Source: an uncultured Muribaculaceae bacterium
Lineage (GTDB): Bacteria; Bacteroidota; Bacteroidia; Bacteroidales; Muribaculaceae
Reading direction: 5' to 3'
Assembly (NCBI GenBank): GCA_944321865.1
Contig: CALUMZ010000009.1
Coordinates: 1-54,853 of the forward strand
DNA length: 54,853 bases
Part shown: piece by piece, positions 17,378 through 25,796 of the stretch
How the letters are laid out: every line of letters starts with the position of its first letter
Position numbering within the stretch: position 1 is the first letter of the stretch
The notes under the pieces: generated by a model
What the model was told of the DNA's origin: nothing
Seen by the model: only the letters and a program-made list of their open reading frames with translations
The model's database searches: none
Translations under genes and position numbers: made by a program

Positions 17378-17743
17378 TTATACGCCTAACACGATGCTCG
17401 CATCAATATTAAGTTTTTTGCTTATGTCCCGGGCAATCTTCAAGGTTGGTTCGCTGCGCCCGGTGAGGTAATCGCTGATGCGCGAGGGACTTATTCCGAG
17501 CAGTTCGGATAGCTTTGCTTGATTCAGTCCCATTTCATACATGCGCAGCTTGATTGTATCAACAAGTGTAGGCGATTTTATGGGATAATGCTCTTCCTCA
17601 TAATCTGCCACGAGAGCCGACAGCAAATCCAGTTCTATCAGGTTCTTGTCGTCAAGAGGAGTGCTGTCGTCTACCAACGGAATGAGTTCCTCTATCCGTT
17701 CCATTGCAGCTTTATAAGCGGTTTCGTTCTGAATCTTTGTCAT
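17378..17743 (-). CDS. HigA-type antitoxin with HTH domain
   Basis: A 121-residue protein whose C-terminal half is a Cro/C1-type helix-turn-helix ('MGLNQAKLSELLGISPSRISDYLTGRSEPTLKIARDISKKLNI'), preceded by an acidic segment of about 55 residues that probably wraps the toxin. It lies five bases after the RelE/HigB-fold toxin gene, the toxin-first order typical of higBA modules. It should neutralise the toxin and repress the operon. Confidence 0.87.
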   Translation of the reverse strand: MTKIQNETAYKAAMERIEELIPLVDDSTPLDDKNLIELDLLSALVADYEEEHYPIKSPTLVDTIKLRMYEMGLNQAKLSELLGISPSRISDYLTGRSEPTLKIARDISKKLNIDASIVLGV

Positions 17744-17748
17744 AACGT

Positions 17749-18042
17749 CTATATATTTTTTGCATCTGTCAAATCATATTCGGCATGAGTGCCAATGAAG
17801 CGAATTAGTATCAACTTGATTGTAAACTTGACAACCACTATAAGCCTGTGGTTGTTTCCCTTTATGTTGAACACATAATGTTGGTTTCCCACGCTATCCA
17901 CGCTGCCAAACATTTTCTTCATGTCGGCAAAGCAGGTCCACTCTGCCCGTTTTACCTTATGGTACCAATCTTCAAGGGCAGTTTCTGCATCGGGGTGCTT
18001 TGTATAGTATTCAACTATTTTGTTCCTTGCAATTATTCTCAT
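17749..18042 (-). CDS. HigB-type toxin (mRNA interferase, RelE superfamily)
   Basis: A 97-residue protein matching the HigB_toxin family: 'MRIIARNKIVEYYTKHPDAETALEDWYH' at the N-terminus, 'RHYVFNIKGNNHRLIVVVKF'-like core (here 'NQHYVFNIKGNNHRL') and 'FIGTHAEYDLTDAKNI' at the end. HigB toxins cleave mRNA at the ribosome. I start it at 18042 because the residues upstream do not belong to the family and lie over the probable promoter. The antitoxin gene follows immediately. Confidence 0.88.
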   Translation of the reverse strand: MRIIARNKIVEYYTKHPDAETALEDWYHKVKRAEWTCFADMKKMFGSVDSVGNQHYVFNIKGNNHRLIVVVKFTIKLILIRFIGTHAEYDLTDAKNI

Positions 18043-18061
18043 GCCTGCATCGAATGTGGTA

Positions 18062-18092
18062 CAAAGATAGTAATTTGTTTTGAAATATAAAA
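18062..18092 (-). promoter_or_regulatory. Likely promoter of the toxin-antitoxin pair
   Basis: Read on the minus strand, TATCTTTG (18069-18062) is a good -7 box with TTTT (18092-18089) as a weak -33 box 19 bases upstream. It lies 20 bases before the toxin ATG at 18042, so the transcript would have a very short leader. Confidence 0.5.
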
Positions 18093-18149
18093 GAATGTCC
18101 CGAAAAACAATACCATATTGCACAAGCTAAAAAAGATTCCGGCCGTGGG

Positions 18150-20624
18150 TCAGTTGCTGCCGCCGGTCATGCCGCCGGTGGAGGGGGAGCCGGAGCGGCT
18201 GCCGCCGACGACGTCATCGTTGGTGATGGTGGTGCGGGTCTTCTTCACCGAGGCTTTGAGCGAGCCGAAGTTGAACGACACTGCTACTTGGAACATGCGT
18301 TGCGGGTAACGGCTTATCTCACGGCCCGTGTAGTCGCCGTAGCGGGTGATTGCGTCCCATTTTTGATACTTCGACCCTATCGGGTTCATGGCAAACAGTT
18401 GCACCGTCAGTCGGTCATCTTTCAGGAACGAGCGTTGCAGCCCGATGACGTAGAAGTAGTTGTGGCGCGCATAGGTGTAGAGATCCCACACACCGCCGTC
18501 GTTGCGCCCGCCGCTCAGGCTCAGCCTCAGTTTCCACGGCAACTCTTGCGACAGGCGTGCAAATGCGCTGACTCCCCATCGGCTGTTTGCTATATCGAAG
18601 TTGTCGTTGCCGTAATAGTTATAGAATGTCGAGGCGTTCAGCGAGATGTTGGTCTTTGGGGTAGGCATCCATTGAGCATACAAGCTGAACCAACCGTCGC
18701 GCATCTTGCCTATGTTGCCGTATGTTTCGTGGCGCATGTCGCCGTCGGTGAATATGAGTTGGGTTATTTGGTCGTTGCTGAACGAATAGCCTGCCGAGGT
18801 ATTGAGCGTCAGCTTGGGGTGAATGAAAGTGTAAGTGGCTTGCAGCGAGTGGTTGCGCGCGCTCACCAATGATGGGTTGCCATACTTCAGCTCGGTGGGC
18901 GATTGGTTGACGGTCGGGTCTAAGTAGCCGATGCCCGGGCGGTTGATGCGTGTCGAGAAGTTGAGCCGCAGGTTGTTTTTGTCGTCGATGCGATAGCCGA
19001 GGCTTAATGTAGGCACAAGGTCGTTGAGGTTTTTCCCATAAAACGGCTTCGAACCCGAGCGGTAATCCACTGTCATGCGTGAAAATTCATAGCGCAGTCC
19101 GGCGCGTGCCATCCACGGTCCCGATGAGAAGGCGTATTCCCCGTATACGGCTCCGACGTGGGTACGGTGCATGAAATCGAGCAGTGTCGGTACCGACTCG
19201 TCCTGCCGGGTGGAACTTGTGCTGTGATTGCGGCGAAAGATGTATTTTGCCCCCATGTCGAGCTTGTGCTTGTCGCCGAAGGGACGGGTATAGTCAAGTT
19301 GGAAGGTGTGTTCCCACATCTTTTGGTCGGAGTCAAAGAGGTACCGCGTATAACCGAATTGCGGGTTCACGAGGTTCTCAAAGCGAGAATTATAGGTGTT
19401 GCCGGTTCCCGATGCTGATAACAGGTAAGAGAAATTCAGAGCTTCGCCTTTAAGTTGCGTCAGGTGTTGGTAGTCGAGCCGGCCGCTTGCGTTGAAGTAG
19501 CTGTAGTCTTGCCCTTCGCCGAACGATTGTGTAAACGCATATAGCATGTTGCCGTCGGCATCGAACATTTGTGTAGAAGCCTCTCCGTGTTGGTCAATAT
19601 TGAGTGCGTAGCCGCTAAACGAGGCAGTTACAAGGTTGAGTGTGTCGATTTCGTAGCTTAGGTCGAGCGAGGCAAAATGCAGTCGGCCGGGGTTTTGCAT
19701 CCGGGTGTGTTGGTTCTCGGTGTTGCCTGTCTCCTTGTAGTTGTAGGAGTGGTCGTTATATTGGTCGTAGGCACCGATGTTTACATAAGAATAGTTGACG
19801 CTTGCCGTGAGTTTGTCGTTGAGGCTCGTGGTGAGGTATATGTTTCCGCCGGGCTGCTTGAGGGTGTTATACTGGGCATATACCGACCCCATCACGCCGT
19901 CGATGCGGGTATTATCTTTCATCACGATGTTGAGTATCCCGTTCACCCCCTCGGCATCATATTTTGCCCCCGGCTCGGTGATGACTTCAATCTTTTCCAC
20001 CATGTTGGCGGGAATCGACTTTAGCACTTGCGAGGGGTTGCCCGACAGAGTGTTGTCGGGATGCCCGTTTTTGTATATTTTGAAGTCGCTGCTGCCGTTC
20101 ACCTTTATGTTGTCTTGCCCGTCGACAGTCACCATCGGCACCTTTTTCAGCATTTCGAGTATGGTGTTGCTCTTTGCGTCCTTGTCGCTTGCCACATCGT
20201 AGCTCAGGCGGTCGATTTCGGCTGTTACGAGCGGTTTTTGTGCCACCACTTCCACTTCTCCCAGCACGTTTCGGGCAACCCGGGCGACCATAGTTCCGAG
20301 GTCGACGTTCTTATTGTTGCGGTCAACCTTGAAGTCACGTTTTATTTCCTGCTTGCCGACCGAAACTATCGACAAGCGGTAGCTGCCGGCCGCCGACAGG
20401 TCTTGCCTGAAGGTGCCGTCCTCGCCAGTAACTCCCATTGTCACCGCTTTGGCAGTGTCGGCCGATGTGTAGATTCTTATGGTGGCGTATGGTTCGCCCA
20501 CGCCGGTGGTGTCGACCACCGTGCCGCTTACCGAGTATTGGGCCATTGCAACTGCGCAATTGGCAACCGTTGCAATGATGGCAAAAACAATCTTTTTGTT
20601 AACATTGAGCATAATGTGTGTCAT
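18150..20624 (-). CDS. Outer-membrane beta-barrel receptor-like protein with carboxypeptidase-regulatory-like domain
   Basis: An 824-residue outer-membrane protein. Signal peptide to about residue 28 ('ANCAVAMAQ'), then a CarboxypepD_reg-like Ig domain ('YSVSGTVVDTTGVGEPYATIRI', about 29-115), a plug-like segment ('LSYDVASDKDAKSNTILEMLKKVPMVTVDG', about 138-230) and a long barrel of about 560 residues ('OMP_b-brl_3' type). This is the TonB-receptor-like family of Bacteroidota often lacking a SusD partner; none is present here. The C-terminal 30 residues are Gly/Ser/Arg-rich and disordered. Substrate unknown. The first ATG is used, though MLNVNKKI four residues later is possible. Confidence 0.85.
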   Translation of the reverse strand: MTHIMLNVNKKIVFAIIATVANCAVAMAQYSVSGTVVDTTGVGEPYATIRIYTSADTAKAVTMGVTGEDGTFRQDLSAAGSYRLSIVSVGKQEIKRDFKVDRNNKNVDLGTMVARVARNVLGEVEVVAQKPLVTAEIDRLSYDVASDKDAKSNTILEMLKKVPMVTVDGQDNIKVNGSSDFKIYKNGHPDNTLSGNPSQVLKSIPANMVEKIEVITEPGAKYDAEGVNGILNIVMKDNTRIDGVMGSVYAQYNTLKQPGGNIYLTTSLNDKLTASVNYSYVNIGAYDQYNDHSYNYKETGNTENQHTRMQNPGRLHFASLDLSYEIDTLNLVTASFSGYALNIDQHGEASTQMFDADGNMLYAFTQSFGEGQDYSYFNASGRLDYQHLTQLKGEALNFSYLLSASGTGNTYNSRFENLVNPQFGYTRYLFDSDQKMWEHTFQLDYTRPFGDKHKLDMGAKYIFRRNHSTSSTRQDESVPTLLDFMHRTHVGAVYGEYAFSSGPWMARAGLRYEFSRMTVDYRSGSKPFYGKNLNDLVPTLSLGYRIDDKNNLRLNFSTRINRPGIGYLDPTVNQSPTELKYGNPSLVSARNHSLQATYTFIHPKLTLNTSAGYSFSNDQITQLIFTDGDMRHETYGNIGKMRDGWFSLYAQWMPTPKTNISLNASTFYNYYGNDNFDIANSRWGVSAFARLSQELPWKLRLSLSGGRNDGGVWDLYTYARHNYFYVIGLQRSFLKDDRLTVQLFAMNPIGSKYQKWDAITRYGDYTGREISRYPQRMFQVAVSFNFGSLKASVKKTRTTITNDDVVGGSRSGSPSTGGMTGGSN

Positions 20625-20922
20625 TTAATCGGTTTTTATGACTTAGATGCGGCAAAGGTATTAAAAAGTTGCACTTGGCGGCGGTCTGCCGGTGTTAAAT
20701 TAGTTACCCCCCCCTATTTATGATTTGTTGACATTGTGGGCTATATATGTGTGCTGTGATGTAGAGAATGTTTCTCTGATATTTTGCAGTATACGGGAAA
20801 AACTGTATTTTTGGTTTACGAATGCTTGCGCAGGTGTGATTGAAGCGCAGCACGGTTGTTGCTGCTTAAGGGCAAGTGGCATAGCTGGTGGCGTTCGTTT
20901 TGAGGGATAATAGCTTAATGTA

Positions 20923-23900
20923 TTGAAAAAGTTGAAACTTAAACGGACTGGAAAAATATTATTGTGGATACTTGCCGGTATAGTGGGATTGCTGATTTTG
21001 ATTCCATGCCTGCTCTATGTGCCCTTTATCCAAGATGCTGTGAAGAATGTTGCGGTAAAGCAGGTGGCTAAGTCCACAGGTTGGCAGGTGGAGGTGGGCA
21101 TGATAAGGTTGCAATTTCCGTTGCGCCTGCGAATTGACGACGTAACCGTGATTGACCGGGGCGATACCATAATTGCCGCCGGGAGCCTTGTGACTGGTGT
21201 CGGGTTGAAACCGCTGTTTCACGGCGAGGTGAAAGTAGCCGGGGTACGGATAGAAGATGCGATATACGGAATGGCGAGTGCCGACTCGTCAATGTTGCTG
21301 AAAGCACGGGTTGCGTTGATTGACATCGGTGATGTGAATTATGACTTGGCGTCGGGCAATCTCGATGTGGGCAACGCTCTTGTCAGTGGGGGCGATGTGT
21401 CTCTTGACCTTTATAACGACAAGGCCGAACCTACTCCGCCCGACACTGCGGCATCATCACCCTTTAAAATCAGGGTGGGAAATGTGAAACTTGAAAATAT
21501 GCGCTACTCGATGGCGATGTTGCCCACAATCGACAGTCTCGGCGTGGTGATAGGCAGTGCGTCGCTCTCCGATGCCGATATCGACCTTGGGTCGCAACGC
21601 ATTGCGGCCGGGTTGCTTGCAGTCGACAGTTTGCAAGGGGCATATTTCACCCCGTCGGCCGAATATCTTGCATTGCACCCGGCCGACAGCATCGCAGCCG
21701 AAGCGGACATTGCCGTCACTGATTCGGCCCCATGGGAGATACGCTGCGCGGCCGTGCGACTGACGCACTCGGGCGGGACGTATGCCATGCGTGATGTCGT
21801 TCCCGTCGGTGGGTTGGACATGAACTATTTGCAGGCAAGCAACGTTAATATATCAATCGACAGCCTGTATAATTGCGGCACGGCCATACGCGTACCCATA
21901 AAAGAGTTTACCGTTGAAGAGCGCAGCGGGCTGAAGGTGACCGGGGCTGTGGGCACGTTTGCCATGGACGATGGTGGAATGACGCTGCAAGGATTCAGTT
22001 TGTCCACATTGTTGTCGAAGCTGAGTGCCGACGGCTTCATAAGTAATGCTTTCTTGGCCGGAGAGCCTGCCGGAGAAGTCGATTTAGATCTTAATGCCAC
22101 GATAGGACTTACCGAAGTGGAAAGAGCAATGCCGTCGTTGCAATCTGTCTTGTCGATGATACCGAAATCCCGCCCGGTTGAGGCAAAAATGAAAGTTGGC
22201 GGAACGGCAAGCCGATTGGAAATAAGCACATGTGAAGTTGAATTGCCGCGATATGTCTCAATGGCTGTGTCGGGTGACGTAAGGAATGTCATGTCATCTG
22301 CCGACATGGGGCTTGACATGTCGGTAAAAGGCAATTTCAAGAACATTAATTTCATAAAGCGAGCAATGCTTGCCGAGGGGGAGCAAGAGGCCGTGAATTT
22401 CCCTCCGTTGAAAATCGACGGCAACGTGATGATGCAGGGAGAGGACATAAAAGGGTCGTTGTCGCTTGCGTTGCCTTCGGGACGGACGGCTCTTGATGCC
22501 GACTGGAAAGGGAAAACCACCGATTATGACTTGTCGCTGCGAGCCGACTCGATGCCGTTGCAAACCTTGTTGCCGTTGAGCGATTTTGGATTGCTTACGG
22601 CAAAGGCCGATGTCAAAGGACATGGAATTGACATTTACGACACGTCGACCGAGATTGAAGCCTATCTCAGGATAGATGATTTTGAATACGGAGGCGAGAA
22701 CTATCACGACATGCGGCTTGGCGCACGGCTCGTCGGCGGGCATTTCTCGTCCAACCTGCTGGCACAAAACGACGTGCTCGACTTGACACTTGGGGCATAT
22801 GGCTCTATTGCCCCCGATGTGTATGATGTGAAGTTGCAGGCCGACATCGGCAACGTCGACTTGCAGCGGCTTGACATGTCGGAAACCGTGATGCAGGGAC
22901 ATGCCGGCATAGAGTGCGACGGTCGTTTCGACCTTGCGCGAGGCACGTATGATTGTCGGCTCGGCATAAAAGACCTCGGGTGGACCATGGACGAGGACTA
23001 TTATTACGCCGATGCCATAGACATTGATTTCAAAAGCGACTCGGTGCTTACCGTGGGCAAGTTGGTAAACGGCGACATGACGCTTGAACTCACGGCTCCG
23101 AGTTGTGTCGATACCTTGATTGCACGGTTTGCCCGTTCGGGCGAGGTAATCGCATCGCAAGTTGAAAAGCTCGTTATAGATGCCGACACGCTGCGCGACA
23201 TAATGCCCGAATTTGACTGCAACGTCAGGGTGGGCAGCAAGAACCTTGCAAGCCAGTTCCTTGAAAGCAGCGGCGTGGAATTTGACGGCATGCAATTTGA
23301 CATTACCAAGGACAGCACCTTCCGCATGACCGGCGACATCAACCGCCTGCTTGCCGGGGGAATGACGATTGACACCGTGAGAATGTATGCCACCGAGCGC
23401 AACCGACGCATCAACTACCTGCTGCACGCCGCCAATCGCGACAACCGCAACAATACCGGAATAAAATCGGCAGGACTGCTCGGCATCGTTGCCGGCAACC
23501 GCGCCACGGTACTGATGCGGCAGTATGATTTCCGCGACAGCATAGGCGTGCGTTTCGGCATTGATGCCACAATGGACACTTCGCGCGTGTTGCTCAAACT
23601 TATTCCCGAAGACCCTATAATAGGTTACAAACGGTGGTATGTCAACAAGGACAACCATGTGCTGTTCAACTACCGCGACCGCCACTTCGATGCCAACATG
23701 CGGCTGCAATGCGATTCGAGCGTGGTGTCGCTCACAACGGCTCATGATGCCGACAATGACGGCACCGGTGCGCAGGAGGATATCCTGCTCGACATATCGA
23801 AAGTGCAAATCAGCGACTGGCTCACGTTCTCGCCTTTCGCCCCACCCATAAAGGGTGTGCTCGGCATGTCGCTGAAAGTCAAGTTCAACGGCGAGAGCTT

Positions 23901-25785
23901 GTGGGGCGACGGGGTGGTGAACCTCGACGACTTCTACTTTGCCAAGAAGCGCGTGGGCGACTTCACTGTCAATTCGTTGATCGACCTTGACCCGAAGACA
24001 GGCGGTACCAACATATCGGCCGCGCTTGAAGTCGACCACCGTCAGGCACTTATTGCCTACGGAGCGGTAAACGACACCACCACGGCCAACCCGTTTGACG
24101 TGTGGATAGAGCTTGACCGCTTCCCATTGTCTATAGCCAATCCGTTTATGCCCCCCGATTTGCTTAATGTGGATGGTTACCTTAACGGAATGATGTCGGT
24201 GTCGGGCGGCGCCGAGGGCGAGCCGTTGCTCAACGGCTATTTACAATGCGATTCCACCTATATAGGTGTGCCGGTGTTCAGCACCAACATCAACCTGCCC
24301 GATACGCACATACCGATAGAATCGAGTGTCATAAAATTTAACAGTTATTCGATAAAGATGCTCAACGACAACCCGCTTGTGGTGAACGGGGCGGTCGACA
24401 TGACCAATCTTGCCGATGCCGGAGTAGACCTTTCAATCAAGGGCAACAACGTGCAATTTGTCAACAGCAGCCAGACGAAAAAGGCCGAACTGTTTGGCCG
24501 CGGATATGCAAGTCTCGATGCCACGGTGAAGGGCAAGACGAGCGATCTTGACGTGGATGCGACGGTGTCGGTGCTGTCGGGGACTAATATAACATACGTC
24601 ATGCCCACCGACGTGAACACGCTTGCCGGGCAAAGCGACAGTAAAGAGCTTGTGACATTTGTGCAATTTAGCGATTCGACGACATACGTCAAGTCAGACT
24701 CGTTGCCGTCGGCATCGGCAAGTAATATGAACCTGACGGCACGGCTTAATATAATGCAGGGTACGCACGTGAATGTATTCATGACCAACAACGGCTCGGA
24801 CCGTGCCGAAATCGAAGGTAGTGGCAACCTGACGTTTGTACTCAATCAACTTGGAGACATGACCATGACGGGGCGATATACTATAAACAATGGTTTCGTC
24901 CGTTACAACCCACCGCTTATTTCACAAGTGTTGTTTAACATAAAGGAGGGGAGCTTCATTCAGTTCAACGGTGAGATAATGAACCCCGTGCTAAACCTCA
25001 CGGCGGTGCAGACCACCAAGGCCAATGTGACGCAGGAGGGGCAGGACTCGCGCCTTGTCGACTTCTTGATAACCTTGTCGGTGACTAACACCCTGAGCGA
25101 CATGGACGTGAAATTCGACTTGTCGACCAATGGCGATGTGACTGTGCAAAACGAGTTGCAGTCGATGTCGGAAACCCAACGCAGCGCGCAAGCCATGAAC
25201 ATGCTGCTGTATGGCACCTACACCGGGCCCGGCACGTCGGCATCGAGCAACCTTGCAAGCAACCAGTTGTACTCGTTCCTGCAATCAAAACTCAACTCGT
25301 GGGCGGCCAATAACATAAAGGGTATAGACTTGTCATTCGGCATCGACCAGTATGACCAGACGGTGGGCGGCGTGACGTCATCGACGATGCGTTACAGCTA
25401 CCAAGTGTCGAAATCGCTTTTCAACGACCGTTTCAAGATAGTGGTGGGTGGAAATTACAGCCCCGAAATGACCGGCGACGATGAAATTGCGCAAAGCCTG
25501 TTCAACGACGTGTCGCTTGAGTATGCGCTCACGCCGAGCGGTAGCATGTATGTGCGGCTGTTCAACAAGTCGGGTTACGAGAGCATACTTGAAGGCGAGG
25601 TGACACAGACCGGCGTGGGTTTTGTGATAAGCCGCAAGTTGCCGCGGCTGAAGTACCTGTTTAACTTTGCCCGCCCGCGCAAAAAGTCAGACGAAGACGA
25701 GAAGGACAAGGAAAAATCGGGCGGTGCCGGCGGCGAAGCCATTACGGTCAAGGAAGAGAGCGACACCACCCAAGTTAAAAACTAA
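20923..25785 (+). CDS. tamB: Translocation and assembly module protein TamB (DUF490)
   Basis: A 1620-residue AsmA/TamB-type protein: one N-terminal inner-membrane helix (residues 12-32, 'ILLWILAGIVGLLILIPCLLY'), a very long repetitive beta-strand periplasmic section, and the conserved DUF490 domain over the last 400 residues or so ('GRYTINNGFVRYNPPLIS', 'AQAMNMLLYGTYTG', 'YSYQVSKSLFNDRFKIVVGG'). It spans the periplasm and works with the TamA-type protein encoded 11 bases downstream in outer-membrane assembly or lipid transfer. The only plausible start is TTG at 20923; the nearest ATG (20918) is out of frame. The C-terminal tail is highly charged. Confidence 0.92.
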   Translation: MKKLKLKRTGKILLWILAGIVGLLILIPCLLYVPFIQDAVKNVAVKQVAKSTGWQVEVGMIRLQFPLRLRIDDVTVIDRGDTIIAAGSLVTGVGLKPLFHGEVKVAGVRIEDAIYGMASADSSMLLKARVALIDIGDVNYDLASGNLDVGNALVSGGDVSLDLYNDKAEPTPPDTAASSPFKIRVGNVKLENMRYSMAMLPTIDSLGVVIGSASLSDADIDLGSQRIAAGLLAVDSLQGAYFTPSAEYLALHPADSIAAEADIAVTDSAPWEIRCAAVRLTHSGGTYAMRDVVPVGGLDMNYLQASNVNISIDSLYNCGTAIRVPIKEFTVEERSGLKVTGAVGTFAMDDGGMTLQGFSLSTLLSKLSADGFISNAFLAGEPAGEVDLDLNATIGLTEVERAMPSLQSVLSMIPKSRPVEAKMKVGGTASRLEISTCEVELPRYVSMAVSGDVRNVMSSADMGLDMSVKGNFKNINFIKRAMLAEGEQEAVNFPPLKIDGNVMMQGEDIKGSLSLALPSGRTALDADWKGKTTDYDLSLRADSMPLQTLLPLSDFGLLTAKADVKGHGIDIYDTSTEIEAYLRIDDFEYGGENYHDMRLGARLVGGHFSSNLLAQNDVLDLTLGAYGSIAPDVYDVKLQADIGNVDLQRLDMSETVMQGHAGIECDGRFDLARGTYDCRLGIKDLGWTMDEDYYYADAIDIDFKSDSVLTVGKLVNGDMTLELTAPSCVDTLIARFARSGEVIASQVEKLVIDADTLRDIMPEFDCNVRVGSKNLASQFLESSGVEFDGMQFDITKDSTFRMTGDINRLLAGGMTIDTVRMYATERNRRINYLLHAANRDNRNNTGIKSAGLLGIVAGNRATVLMRQYDFRDSIGVRFGIDATMDTSRVLLKLIPEDPIIGYKRWYVNKDNHVLFNYRDRHFDANMRLQCDSSVVSLTTAHDADNDGTGAQEDILLDISKVQISDWLTFSPFAPPIKGVLGMSLKVKFNGESLWGDGVVNLDDFYFAKKRVGDFTVNSLIDLDPKTGGTNISAALEVDHRQALIAYGAVNDTTTANPFDVWIELDRFPLSIANPFMPPDLLNVDGYLNGMMSVSGGAEGEPLLNGYLQCDSTYIGVPVFSTNINLPDTHIPIESSVIKFNSYSIKMLNDNPLVVNGAVDMTNLADAGVDLSIKGNNVQFVNSSQTKKAELFGRGYASLDATVKGKTSDLDVDATVSVLSGTNITYVMPTDVNTLAGQSDSKELVTFVQFSDSTTYVKSDSLPSASASNMNLTARLNIMQGTHVNVFMTNNGSDRAEIEGSGNLTFVLNQLGDMTMTGRYTINNGFVRYNPPLISQVLFNIKEGSFIQFNGEIMNPVLNLTAVQTTKANVTQEGQDSRLVDFLITLSVTNTLSDMDVKFDLSTNGDVTVQNELQSMSETQRSAQAMNMLLYGTYTGPGTSASSNLASNQLYSFLQSKLNSWAANNIKGIDLSFGIDQYDQTVGGVTSSTMRYSYQVSKSLFNDRFKIVVGGNYSPEMTGDDEIAQSLFNDVSLEYALTPSGSMYVRLFNKSGYESILEGEVTQTGVGFVISRKLPRLKYLFNFARPRKKSDEDEKDKEKSGGAGGEAITVKEESDTTQVKN

Positions 25786-25796
25786 CTCTGACGGCA

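Noticed and set aside
22294..24039. 581-codon minus-strand open frame inside tamB
   Set aside because: The high-GC coding bias of tamB keeps the antisense frame open; the translation is His/Val-rich without family features, while the plus strand is clearly TamB.
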